Positions 10,591 to 21,651 of a stretch of DNA of 64,000 nt are shown one piece after another. A model generated the notes under the pieces. The model had not been told where the DNA came from and made no database searches. It was given only the letters and a program-made list of their open reading frames with translations. Source of the stretch: Adiantum capillus-veneris. Taxonomy: Eukaryota > Streptophyta > Polypodiopsida > Polypodiales > Pteridaceae. The stretch is from positions 3,267,497-3,331,496 of the forward strand of contig CM043964.1 in the NCBI GenBank assembly GCA_014529385.2. Reading direction: 5' to 3'. Position 1 is the first letter of the stretch. The number at the start of each line of letters is the position of its first letter. The position numbers and the translations under genes were made by a program.

Positions 10591-12653
10591 GGAATTTTCT
10601 TGCTTGCATGAATTGATTATTATTGAAGCACTCAATTGGATTACAACGAGAATTCAAATGCTTTAAGCGACTAATAAAATCTCTCACCAACTCTCCTTCC
10701 TCTCGTTGGGCTTTCTGGAGCTGAGAGGCTACACCCCAAAGCACTCGCTCTCGTATGTATTCTTTCAAGAATAGTCTCCTAAGAGTAGGGTAAATCATTT
10801 TTTCTTCCACCCTTAGGGTTCTATACCGATCCTCTGCCTTCCCACTGAAGGTTAGGCTTAAAGCATTACTCTTATGTAGGTCATTGTGTTCTCCTAGAGA
10901 ATCACATATTTGTTCAAACACTTCTATATGCTTTCTCACATCCACTTCTCCACTAAACTTTTGTGTCAGCTTGGCTATTTGTACTGTATTACTTCTAGGC
11001 TCTCTATCAGGTGTGTTATGCATATTCTCAACAATAGATCGATCGATAGCTTGAGCAAATGTTGCCAAGTCACCTAAGTGAGCAGGAACCGTGGGTGAAA
11101 GCACTCTGAAGACTACATGTGGAGTAGGTATTGGCATTGGCCTTAGCATATAATAAGCCCTTGGGTTCCACGTTTGGTATGGTGTTGTGCCATGTGGCAA
11201 CCCAAAGTTCATATGTGTGGCCCTAGGCATAGCATACGTCAGATGTGACATGCTAATGCTAGCCAGTATGGTCCCATGGAAATAAGAGCTTGGATGTTGT
11301 GGTTGTGGAGCATAAGTTGTTGAAACAATGGGAGGGGTACGAGGTACATGAGCATGAGGACCCATAGGTGCATATGATTGATACACACTTGTAGGGGCTG
11401 TTGTCGACATTGAACTACTATGTAGTGGTGCTTTATTAACAAATGGGGGCCATGGCGTGTTTCTTGGCATGCTCATCATTGGGGTAGGCATGGTAGCCAT
11501 GGTGTCATCAAGGGAAAGATGAGCTAGACTTGGAAAAGTAAAGCTATCACTTGTGGGCTTAGATTGCACTGAGACCCCTGGCGAAACAACATATGGAGGA
11601 TCCATCGGACTTACCGAGGGAGTCTCCATTTGCGATAAGGTTGGTTGTTTAGCCTTCCCTGTATCCAAGAACCTCATGAGACCCGTAAAAGGCATGTGGA
11701 TCCCCTTGTTCTAGCTCTCTAGCTCAATAACCCTATTGATGACCTCACAAACTCTTTGTTGTTGATCCTCTACACCAGTAGTACCACACCCGTTGTGGAT
11801 TGTAGGACATCTAACCAACCCATGTGATAGGTGTGACCTGTGTATAGGTCGGTTACAGTTTTTGTTCGTAGTTCGTACTCCCAGTTCTCATTTAGAAACG
11901 CTCCATCTAGGATTGAGGTGCTAGGGGTGTCCTTTGAACTAGATGCAATGTGGCTCTCTATGGGTTGACCCTTAGCGGTCGCTAATTCAAGAGCACTTGA
12001 TTGCTCTCCTAGAGGGGATATTGACATAGGGGTTTTCTCTTTTTAACTCGCTTTGTTGCTTCGCCTTGCGAAGCTCTCGGTTTCCTTTTCCCTAACCGCA
12101 ATGATATACCGTTCAACTTCTTGTACTTCGGCAAGGCTTCTACCATCAAGTAATATAACCTTGGAGGGGAATAGCTTTGAAGACTCAGGGGGTGTAGTGA
12201 GTGGAGTATTCACGTGCACACTCTCCAAGAGCATGGGGTCTACGTTGGCCAAAAATGGCAAATTTACCTCCCCACCCCCCTCATATACATCGCTAGCTCC
12301 ATGTTTGGAGCAAGTGGCTCTACTAAAGGTTTCCTTCAAGCAGCTAAGCACACTCGGCCTAGACCATGGGCCCATGGCATGCATGTCTTGGCTTCAGCTA
12401 TTAGGATTAGGCATTGGGTAACTTCCATGACGTCGTAGTCAGAGGAAGAGTCACTGGACGCAATATGCGGGTCCTGAGTGGTACTACCTTGGGTCCCCGC
12501 CGAGGGCCCGGAACCTAAGGTAGAGGAATAATGAGTGCCCGCGTAAACAGGGACACTCTTGATGTGCTTTTCCTCTAGCACACAACCAGAGCGTAGGTGC
12601 ATGTGACCTCGACACTCTAGAGGTGTTGGTGAGTGCCCATGAAGGCCGCTCAC
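10591..12653 (-). pseudogene. Gag of gypsy family A, copy 1
   Basis: Reading leftward, broken frames at 12,653-12,336, 12,384-12,043, 12,027-11,770 and 11,695-10,591 give one Gag. The last is a Pro/Met-rich region followed by a capsid-like helical part (QKFSGEVDVRKHIEVFEQIC, LKEYIRERVLWGVASQLQ, VRDFISRLKHLN). It is strongly similar to 47,071-48,110 on the plus strand. Homology ends abruptly at about 10,591, so the zinc knuckles and all of pol are deleted in this copy. Its leader and 5' LTR lie beyond the inserted copia, at 17,759-19,320. Gag would form the particle shell. Confidence 0.8.
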
Positions 12654-12707
12654 CTAGGTTTTTAGGTGTTTACAACCCAAACTTTTGTAATTTTGGTCCC
12701 TTAATTT

Positions 12708-12935
12708 TGTTGGAATTACGGTTGCAGAGAAACACACACAGCTTGGAGAAGACAAAGGAAGCTCAAGGCACACAATAGAGAGTGTATAACTTAGTGTGCA
12801 ATGGAAAGATAGATAGCCCTAGAGTGATGGGCGTATATACAATGCACAGGGGGAAAAAACCTTCTAAAGAGGGAAAAAATGCCCCAATGGTCCTAGTGTG
12901 TTCACACACATCACTACCACATGTATATGGTAACA
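12708..12935 (-). repeat. 3' LTR of copia 1
   Basis: Begins TGTTGGAATTACGG and ends GGTAACA on the plus strand; it matches 17,533-17,758 with a handful of differences. On its right, 12,936-12,948 (AATCTCCCCTAG on plus) is the polypurine tract in the element's own orientation. Confidence 0.93.
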
Positions 12936-13010
12936 AATCTCCCCTAGAGTGATGCAGTGAACGAGAGCTGGCACATGAGTAAAGGGAAGTGCCATGCCCT
13001 AAGGACATGA

Positions 13011-14275
13011 TCAGTCCACAAAGGGGAGTAAGCCCAAAGCTTTGTGGAAAGCTTCAAGCTTCTCACGAGACAATGCCTTTGTGAAAAGATATGCAAGGTT
13101 GTTCTGTGTTGGCACATAAGCCAAGTTGATCTCTCCTACTGAGAGCCTCTCCCTGACATAGTGGTAATGCACCTCAATGTGCTTTGTGCGAGCATGAAAA
13201 ACTAGGTTCCTCGCAAATGCCAATGCGCTCTGACTGTCAGTGTAGATAGTGTTGGCAGTGTCCTGTCCAACACCCAAATCATCCATAAGGCTTCTAAGCC
13301 ATACACACTCAACCGTAGCTGTCAAGACTGCCCTGTACTCAGCCTCACAACTTGAAGTGGCCATAGTCGGTTGCTTCTTGCTCAACCATGATATACATGA
13401 ACTGCCAAGCATGAAACAAGAACCACTTGTGGACACTCGCGTGTCAAAACAACCAGCCCAATCTGAGTCCGAAAAAGCATGTAAGTTTGGCGGCAAGGAT
13501 CCCCCCTTGGGATAAAACAAGCCAAGATGTAAAGTGCCACTAAGGTAGCGAAAAATCCTCTGCTAACCTGTGAGACTACAAACTGAAAATCTGGCCTCGT
13601 GTTGCATACATAAATGAGGCAGCCAACAGCATTTTGATAAAGAGTGACATCAGCAGGATCGCCAGCATCATGTAGACTCAGCTTCAAACCTGTTTCCATG
13701 GGAGTGGCAATAGGTTTGAAATCCTCAAGTCCAAACTTACATAGCAATGTCTCTATGTAACTTTTCTAACACAAGGCAATACCACCATCACACTGCTTAA
13801 ACTATATACCCAAGTAATGATGCAACAGCCCCAAATCTTTTATCTTGAAAGTAGAATTCAAATCAGCCTTAAATTCAGCAATATGTCTCTCATTTGGTCC
13901 AGTGATCAGCAAATCATCAACATAAAGAACCACAATGAGAAGTACATCACCCTCACGCTTTACATACAATGTGCTTTCTGTTGGACTGTTACCAAAGCCT
14001 TGTTTGACCAAATGAGTGTCAGCTTTCTCATACCAAGCACGAGCAGATTGCTTCAACCCATACAAAGCCTTGGTACATTTGCACACTTTGTCCTCTTGTC
14101 CTTTTATGACAAAACCGCGAGGCTGCGTTACATAAACTTCCTCAAATATGTCACCATTCAAGAAAGCAGTGACAATGTCTGATTGATGTACATCCCAACC
14201 AACATGAGCTGCCAATGCACATAGAAAACACACAGTAGTCATATGACAAGTGGGAGCAAAAGTTTCTTCATAATC
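13011..14275 (-). pseudogene. Copia 1 reverse transcriptase and RNase H
   Basis: The RT part has DVHQSDIVTAFLNGDIFEEV, ALYGLKQSARAWYE and the catalytic YVDDLLI. The RNase H part has FSDSDWAGC, SSCEAEYRA, YTDSQSALA and the closing THIEVHYHYVRE-like block KHIEVHYHYVRE. A stop follows HHYLGI near 13,802 and a frameshift lies near 13,500 (at CFIPRG / MFYPKGG). The frame ends at a natural stop at 13,011, close to the polypurine tract. RT copies the RNA and RNase H removes it. Motifs are kept but the frame is broken. Confidence 0.92.
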
Positions 14276-15816
14276 TATGCCTTTTTGCTGTGCATAACCC
14301 TTTGCAACAAGTGGAGCCTTATGGTGATCAATCTCACCATCCGGCTTGCGTTAATGGCCTTTTTTCCAGGAGGCAAATCACATAAAGTCCATGTCTCATT
14401 TTCTATGAGTGCATCATACTCTGATTGTATGGCAGCCATCCAATTTTCTGAATTCTGTGCTTCATCAAAAGACAAAGGCTCCTCAACATCATGTAAGCTA
14501 GACACAGCCAAAGCATAACAATCTGATGCATAAGATGCATGGCGAGAGCCTGAACGAGTACGACTAGAAAAAGGTGCATCCAATTTACTATCACGCAAAG
14601 TGTGCACCAGCCATTTTGGCATACCTCTAGCCTGCTCATTTTCAGCCCTTTCCTCATCAAGTACATCATGTACATTTGCATCAATAATAGGCTGATCTAG
14701 AACATTTTCAGAAACCCCCATAGATTGTACATTTGCCTCATTGGAACTTACATTCGTATTTCCACCACTGAAAAGAGGCAACAAAGTGTCATAAATGTCA
14801 TGTGAGCTTACATTACTGTCTCTAGTACATGACAGCAAGGGCTGAACAAAATCTTCCACAAACACTACATCCCGAGAAACCAGAATACGTTTTGTTTGTG
14901 GATGATACAACCTGTAACCTTTGCTTTCAGCACTATAACTAACAAAAATACATTTGACAGCCTTATCATCCAATTTTTTGCGTTGCACTTGTGGCACCAA
15001 AGCATATGCCAAACAGCCAAAAACACGCATGTGCTCAATAGAAGGCTTTCTATCATGCCATGCTTCATCTGGAGTAATAGACTGCAAAGCTTTCGTAGGA
15101 CACCTGTTTAGTACATAAGTGGTACACATGATGGCCTCAAGCCAAAAAGATGCGGCAAAGCTTGACTCTTGACCATGCATCGTGCCATTTCCATCAGTGA
15201 CCATTTTTTCCTCTCAGCAACACCATTTTGCTAAGGTGTATAAGGCACTGTACATTGGTGTTTTATCCCACGACTAGCTAGAAATGCATTAAATTCATGA
15301 GACATATACTCCCCCCCTCAATCGGAACGGAGGGTGCCCATAGTACATTTTGACACATTTTCAACCATAGCCATCAGCCATAGCCAGAAATTGTTTGAAG
15401 CACATAAAAACTTCTGACTTCGCTTTAAGCGGAAATACCCATGCATGCCTGGAGTAATCATCAATGAAAGTCACGAAGTACAGGTAATTTCTCAAGAACG
15501 GAGTTTGCATGGGCCCACAAACATCACTATGCACAAGCTGCAACCTGCATGTGGCCCGAACTGAACCATCCTTTGGAAACTTAGAACGCTGCATCTTACC
15601 CAAAATACAGCCTTCACAAACATGTTTGACAGGTGCTTCAAGAGGTGGCAAAGAAGCAACCATATCAGATTTCTGCAAACGTAGCAAACTGGAAAAATTC
15701 AGATGACCAAAACGTGTCATACAAAGTGAGCTTATACAGCCCACGGCACAAAAGGCCTGATGCAACAATTTCATCACCAAAATTGAGATCATGAACTGTA
15801 CATCTGTCATCCACAA
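14275..15816 (-). pseudogene. Copia 1 integrase
   Basis: The N-terminal zinc-binding HHCC block is seen as HLNFSSLL..CEGCILGKM. The first Asp is in HSDVCGPM and the core continues as FVTFIDDYSRHAWVF. After a broken stretch at 15,204-15,361 comes VFGCLAYALVP, typical of the copia integrase C-terminal part, and VFVSYSAESKGYRLY. The region with the second Asp and the Glu is shifted between frames. The end runs into the N-terminal part of RT (NWMAAIQSEYDALIENETW). It is inactive. Confidence 0.9.
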
Positions 15817-16099
15817 ATTTGACTACAAGTCCAAGTCTAGCAAGTGTGGATACAAACAAGAGATTCTTCTTGATCCCAGGTACATAAAGTGCATCAACAA
15901 GTGTGAAAGAACTGCCATTTGCAGCAGTAAGCACAATCTTTCCAACTCCCTGAACTGGATAAGAGGCATTGTTGGCACAAGTGACAGAATTCCCATGAGG
16001 GACAGACCCGAGAGAGGTAAACAATTCACGATGTGAGGTAATGTGCTTTGTAGCACCGCTGTTGAAATACCACACATGTGAATCTGCAGCAACTGACAA
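15665..16099 (-). pseudogene. Copia 1 protease
   Basis: The frame starts at SHVWYFNSGATKHITSH. The copia protease active site is normally D-S-G-A-T, and here the catalytic Asp is Asn (NSGATKH). Then follow LVDALYVPGIKKNLLFVS and LARLGLVVKF, the usual conserved tail. The change destroys the catalytic residue, so this copy could not process its own polyprotein. Confidence 0.88.
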
Positions 16100-16150
16100 G
16101 CATGCATCATGGATAACAGGATTGTAAGTGCACTCTACGCTAAAAGCCCA

Positions 16151-17169
16151 TTATGCATCAACATCAGCATCACAATCTCCTTTCACAGAAGACTCAACAA
16201 TGGCTAAATTTGTAGTGGAACCAGCATTTGAAGTGGAACCACCCTCTTTCTTCTTAGCCACTTTGGCCTTCAACTTAGGACACGACTTGATCAAGTGATA
16301 ATTAGCTTTACAATAATGGCAACGCGTCTTCTTTTTGCCCTTATCACCAGAATTGCCAGACGAAGTGCTGCCAGCAAAAGCATTAGGAACATAATTTTTT
16401 CCACTCGCAGCAGAACCATAAGCAGTGGCTGCATTGCTGTTACCACCCTTTCTTTGAGAAGCAATAAAAGCCTGTTCAACTGCATGCTGCCTAGTCCTTT
16501 TTTTTCTGGAAAGTGACTCTTGCAACAGCAATGTGCATAATGCATCAAACTTGACAACTTTGGATTTCCTTGGGTCATAAGTCTCCAAGTACTAGCAAAA
16601 GTCTGGTAGGAATCTGGTAAGGCATCAAGAACAGTCTGCTCAAGGAAACTGTCTGAAATGACTTCACCTGCAAAAATAAGTTGCTCATTGATATCCTTGA
16701 CACTAGCAAGGAAAGTGTCCATATCATCTTCCTCATGCATAATCTTCGACTCCAGCTCTTTACACAGCAAAGCAATTTTAGCCTCATTGCGGCTTGCATA
16801 AAGACCTGCTAGAATATCCCAAGCCTGTTTTGCAAATTTTGTTGAACGGATGTGAGGAACAATGATGCGCTTCACAGAAAACACAATCAATGCATGAGCC
16901 TGCGCATCCTTAACATCCCAACGAGCTTGTTCTGTCGTAGCCAAAACAACTCTAACAGCAGCAATCCTTGCAGCAAGACCTGCAACATTCTCAACATCGC
17001 CTACATCTTCAGAACCAGGACGTACATCAATGCCCTATACAATGTTCCAGACGTCCTTTGACACAAGAACATGTTGCATCATATAAGCCCACATAGGGTA
17101 GTTGTCCCCATCCAACCTGTCCTCAACAGCAAACATCTTGAACACATTTGTGTTGTTGTTTTCATCCAT
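16151..17169 (-). pseudogene. Copia 1 Gag with zinc knuckle
   Basis: I place the start at the ATG at 17,169 (MDENNNTNVFKMFAVEDRLD), about 350 bp inside the primer site. The copia Gag blocks follow: YPMWAYMM, HIRSTKFAKQAWDILAGLY, LEQTVLDALPDSYQTF. The nucleic-acid-binding knuckle is CHYCKANYHLIKSC (CX2CX4HX4C, lacking the usual Gly). A TAG after VSKDVWNIV (about 17,036) and a shift near 16,590 interrupt it. Gag packages the element RNA. Confidence 0.88.
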
Positions 17170-17515
17170 GGTAAATGTTGCACCTGATGTGAAAACTACC
17201 CAAAAATAGGAGAAATGGAGCGGGAACAACACGTGCTATATAGCACAAACTGTAGAAGACTGTAAGGCACCTGTTATGTAGAAAACGGCACTGACAAAAA
17301 TTTCACAAAATGATGAAATAGCCTGTGTAGTACTGTCTGTAGTGGAAACGGAGGCCTAAATGAGCCCAAATCAAAAATTCGAGCAGACCAAGCTCTACGA
17401 GTTGACCCCAAGTATTTGTCGACCTACGACGAACGCTCGCCAAACCTCACTGAAATCGGAGAAAGTGAGCAGGCGTGTGCTGGAGCAGCTAGCGACTAAG
17501 CCCGGGAGGACGCAA

Positions 17516-17530
17516 CCTGCTCTGATACCA
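17516..17530 (-). other. Primer binding site of copia 1
   Basis: Minus-strand TGGTATCAGAGCAGG begins two bases inside the 5' LTR. It is complementary to the 3' end of initiator-Met tRNA, the standard plant copia primer. Confidence 0.95.
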
Positions 17531-17532
17531 AT

Positions 17533-17758
17533 TGTTGGAATTAGGGTTGCATAGAAACACACACAGCTTGGAGAAGACGAAGGAATCTCAAGGCACACAA
17601 TAGAGAGTGTGTAACTTAGTGTGCAATGGAAAGATAGATAGCCCTAGAGTGATGGGTGTATATACAATGCACGGGGGGAAAACCTCCTAAAGAGGGAAAA
17701 AATGCCCCGGCGGTCCTAGTGTGTTCACACACATCACTACCACATGTATATGGTAACA
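17533..17758 (-). repeat. 5' LTR of copia 1
   Basis: Pairs with 12,708-12,935; TGTTGG at the left edge and TAACA at the right edge on the plus strand. Confidence 0.93.
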
Positions 17759-18715
17759 AATTTAACTGATCCATAGAATATGGCGTCCGATATCTCAAAA
17801 CAAGCGTCTTGGATAGAGGGACGTGCCGTGCTTTACAGCCCCCGATTCAGTTACGTACAGCCCTCGAAATCCTAAAACTAGTCTTTTTCTGGGTGGGGAG
17901 AGGACTAGAATTAGTAAGTCAGGGTGAGTGTGAAGAGGATGGTGGAGGACTTGAGGAACTTGTCCCACATACCCTCCCTTCACTTGAGATCCTAGCCATT
18001 ATATATAAGGTAGTGTAAGTAGTATATCATAGGACTGAGGACTGAGGCCTCGGCTTGAGCTTGGGGAATGATCCCAATCCTTCCTTTTAGGATAATAAAT
18101 TTTTCTTTTTTAATTCCCGAACTTCATTTTGGTCCCAAATATCTTGAGCATTTAAAAAAAAAAAAACAATACCGCGGAGGGTAGCGTGCAGTTGCAGTGG
18201 CCTTTTTGGGCCACACTAAACCTTTACCTACTCTCCTAACTAACCTAACCTTATCTCCTCTACAGCTAACTACTCTGCTAACTAAGCTTAACTACTTTGC
18301 TGACTACCAACTGACAGTGAAGCTACCTACTCTGCTAACTACTTACTCATTCACTAGCTAACACACTAACTACTAACTATGCAAATTAAAAAAAATTGTG
18401 TAAAAGCAGACATTGGCAAAAAACAAGCGATTCACTAACTATGTAAAGATTGTGTGCAAGCAGACATTGGCAGAAAACAAACTAACTGTCTTATCTACTT
18501 ACTCATTCACTACTAACACACTAACTACTAATTGTGCAAAAGATTATGTCCAAGCAAACATTGGTAGAAAACAGAGATTATGCAGGAAATAAAAACTTGC
18601 AGAAAATAACTCCTTCTTCTTCCTCTTCCTTCCTAACACAAACACTCGCAGAAGAAGCACAGAGTGCCTCTTGAGCTTAGTGCACGGCAATTCCCCGGCA
18701 CAACGGCGCCAAAAA
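17759..18715 (-). other. Leader and primer site of gypsy family A, copy 1
   Basis: The segment continues the element that copia 1 interrupted. At its right end the minus strand reads TTTTTGGCGCCGTTGTGCCGGG (about 18,694-18,715). This is the primer site type TGGCGCCGTTG.. of plant gypsy elements and lies next to the LTR start. The leader (18,225-18,570) has imperfect tandem copies of CACTAACTACTAACT..GCAGACATTGGCAGAAAACAA. No protein-coding frame is evident. Confidence 0.65.
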
Positions 18716-18942
18716 TGTGGGCGCCTGTCACATGTATCGAAGCAAGGGACTTGCCTAACACTGTGTGCGAGCCACAGATGGCTCCAAGCACGCAACTAGC
18801 CTAAACTAGTAAGGTCAAAGATGACAATGGTGTGTCACTCATCGCTCTACGCTTCCTATCGTGGAGGATTCCTCACTGCAAAGAAGAGGGAACAGCCGCT
18901 GCCCCGCGCTCAATCGCCTCGCCGCCTTCATGCCATCACAAT

Positions 18943-19009
<67 letters not shown>

Positions 19010-19320
19010 AGCACACACTCACACACTAGTACACAAAGGAGACGGAGAAGGAGATGGAGCAAGAGCACTATTCTTGCATTGCACAAATGAGAGAATGACC
19101 TTTTTTAAGTTTAGATTGACTTTTATATGGGCTTGCCCGTTCACATTTGGGCGTCCACACGTAGCCAATCTTACCAAACATTATAGGCTCCAGTTTTAGA
19201 GTGCACCTCTCATTGGCGATCACTCATAACCATTCCTACTTGATCGACAAGCCCGACCAATAACATAATACACTACTAGCGGGTCTGACAAGCCCGGCCC
19301 ATGGCTACATAAAAGGTGGT
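18716..19320 (-). mobile_element. 5' LTR of gypsy family A, copy 1
   Basis: It starts at 18,716 with TGTGGGCGCC on the plus strand, directly outside the primer site. A TATA box reads CCATATAAAA on the minus strand (19,121-19,130), in the right direction for a promoter. The outer end is not fixed, because no partner LTR is left. It contains a long CT microsatellite (18,944-19,006) in the transcribed part. Confidence 0.55.
18944..19006. repeat. (CT)n microsatellite
   Basis: About 63 bp of pure CT dinucleotides. Confidence 0.95.
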
Positions 19321-19328
19321 CACTTGGT

Positions 19329-19552
19329 GGTGACAGTGACATAATATTGATGGAGTGAGCCTCCAAAATATGTATACCTCTCAAGCTCTTTGGTCTACTA
19401 TTGAGTATTTACACCCATAGTTATCAAGCATGAAAATATGGGTGACAGTGACATAATATTGATGGAGTGAGCCTCCAAAATATGTATATCTCTCAAGCTC
19501 TTTGGTCTACTATTGAGTATTTACACCCATAGTTATCAAGCATGAAAATATG
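19329..19552. repeat. 112-bp direct tandem duplication
   Basis: Two units, 19,329-19,440 and 19,441-19,552, appear identical except for one base (TATACC versus TATATC), so the duplication is recent. Confidence 0.93.
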
Positions 19553-20284
19553 GGTGTCTCTGCCTTTTGTATGCATAAAAACATAAAATATTTTGTGCTC
19601 TGACAAATCTCCTAAGTAGAATTCATTGCATTTGTAATAGTGCATTTGTTCACGATTATCGTACTTATACAGCCCCATATGTGTGTTGTCCATGTTGACT
19701 CGGTTCGCTTTGTTCACATGCCCTAGCTTGGCATTTGGCTCATCCAACTTAGGAGGCTTATCTTCTGGCTCAACTTTGTCTTTCATGCATGTCATTTCCC
19801 ATTTTTCCACAATATAGGGATTTTGCATAGCTAGATACATTATTCCCTCATCGTCAAAGTATCAATCACCAGTATAGTCCACGTGCACTAGGTCTATGAA
19901 CTCACTAGGCCTTTCCTCTAATTTCACGCATAAGCGACCCATACCATCCTTGTAGATTTTTGCACCTTCGTTGTTTTCAACTTGATATTTCAAGCGTAAC
20001 AACTTCACTTTCGGTGTTGGTTGGATGATCCTCCTCCCATGTTTGGTCTCTCCTTAAAACTCACCTTGTTGGATCCCTCAGTCATGTAGGTGTAAGGTCT
20101 CTAATGATGTATCAGACAGACTTTCCTCAATGATTGGCTCTAAGGGAGCCACTGGTCCTTGATTCACACACTCTTTAGTGAAAATATTGCTCACTTGGTC
20201 TCCTATTGTAGGGTTTCTAATCAGGTAGAATCTACATGGTCTTAAATACATCAATAAATAATCACTCTTGCAAAACCCTAGCAT
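19493..20284 (-). pseudogene. Unrecognised protein remnant
   Basis: Two minus-strand frames (20,284-20,078 and the frame ending at 19,493) join across a stop at about 19,858 into a charged protein of about 250 residues. It includes LRLKYQVENNEG, HVDYTGD, LAMQNPYIVEKWEMTCMK and DNREQMHYYKCNEFYLGD. I do not recognise the family. It lies downstream, on the same strand, of a gypsy-type primer site at 21,634 and a long leader, so it could be part of an unusual retroelement. The last part overlaps the second unit of the 112-bp duplication. Confidence 0.4.
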
Positions 20285-20562
20285 GTTATGATTGCTTCCA
20301 AACCTTCAACTCAGAATCACTTCAAGCTGCAGTGCTCTAAACCTTGGCAATTTTCACAGCAAACACTTGATAGCTATGAGCTGAAAACCACTCTATTAGT
20401 CCAAAATCTTGAATTGATCAAATAATCGTGTTTTTGCATAAATCCTATCTTAGCTTGTAAAATCCTCTAATGATTTCTAGATTCAATTTTGAAAAGACTT
20501 CTGTACTTCTTACAATTATACCTACGTATGGTCTCACTCTGGTTTCAATTTGTGATAGGGGG

Positions 20563-21115
20563 ACATGGATCGTGATCCATGTACCTCTATGGCAAAATGT
20601 GATGAAACTTTGTCCACAGCTTTCCCTTGGTACGATGATACTAGTTATATGTTTTTTGTGCGATTTGGATTGGTTTAGGTCAGCTGAAAGGCAAACTCTA
20701 GGTTCGACTTTGCAATTTTTACCATAAACTATTTTTGGCCCTTTCGGTATACTTTTGGATTCTTTTTGCAAATTTGTTTTGAGAACTATGTTTTTATAAG
20801 TCTATGGTAAAGACTGTCAAGGTTTTTGCCAAAAAAATTAGATGAGGGACATGGATCGCGATCCATGTTCCATCTCTTTCGGACATGAAATTTGGCCAAC
20901 TGGTAGACTCTACTGTTTAGAGACTATTCCCAATATCTTTTTTAGTTTGGATATGAAAAAGTTAAAAACCCCAAGTTTTGGTCAAATGGACTAGTTGTAG
21001 GTGTTTTTTAGTGTGTTTTGACCCCCAACTTTGGTTTCAAATAGAAGGCAGCATTAATCAGTTGGTCTCAATTGTGCTCTAGTCAGTCTCTGGGGACATG
21101 GATCGCAATCCATGT
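20563..21115. repeat. Three spaced copies of a 20-bp palindrome
   Basis: ACATGGATCGCGATCCATGT at 20,849-20,868 is a perfect palindrome. Versions with one central change lie at 20,563-20,582 (GTGA) and 21,096-21,115 (GCAA). All are preceded by GGG(G). Spacings are 286 and 247 bp, in an otherwise AT-rich stretch (20,300-21,600) without genes. Confidence 0.85.
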
Positions 21116-21633
21116 TCCACCATAGAATCTTCTCAACTTGCTTCTGATGAGTTTTCTGAGGTCCTTTGGGGCCCTCTTTCTGGTTTTGAATCGGCTTTTA
21201 AATCTCTACCATCAAATTTTCAATATTTCAGAGTTATGGTCTTCTTGTCCAAAATATGGTTTTCAACCCTTTTTGCCCTAATCTTTTTAGTCCAATTTGA
21301 TGGTGATGGTTTCTACTTACCCTACTTCTATGTGCAGGAAAGAAACAGGAAACAAAAACAAAAAAAACAATGCAAATTAAAGTTGTAACAAAAAATAGAA
21401 CAACACTTTCAAAGCATAGAGAAGATTTAAAGAATGAACTGCTTTTTCTATCTCACTCACAACTCTCTTTGCCCTTGAAGGATAGATCTAGACAGCCCCT
21501 TGACTATAGATTCTATCAAGCACTAAACCCCTGTCTAGCTACTTTACTACTAGTGTGAATGCAATGGAAATACTAATCTCTAGAAAACAAAGACTCTAAA
21601 TATGCACTAGGTCACTCACTACCTAAGAATCAT

Positions 21634-21651
21634 TCCTTGGCAATGGTGCCA
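21634..21651 (-). other. Decayed gypsy primer binding site
   Basis: Minus-strand TGGCACCATTGCCAAGGA differs from the plant gypsy primer site TGGCGCCGTTGCCGGGGA at four places, all G to A on this strand. TGTTAGCAG (21,653 on) to its right would be the LTR edge. Confidence 0.55.

Larger units (their letters stand above)
12703..17763 (-). mobile_element. Complete Ty1/copia element (copia 1)
   Basis: Two LTRs of 228 and 226 bp (12,708-12,935 and 17,533-17,758) bound a minus-strand polyprotein in copia order. AATTT occurs at 12,703-12,707 and 17,759-17,763, an exact 5-bp target duplication. The primer site and polypurine tract are in the expected places. It is inserted in the leader of gypsy family A copy 1. 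All domains are present but stops and frameshifts break the frame, so it is a complete but dead insertion. Confidence 0.95.

Noticed and set aside
18821-19199. Three overlapping frames with long Ser-Leu runs
   Set aside because: Produced by the CT microsatellite inside the gypsy LTR.
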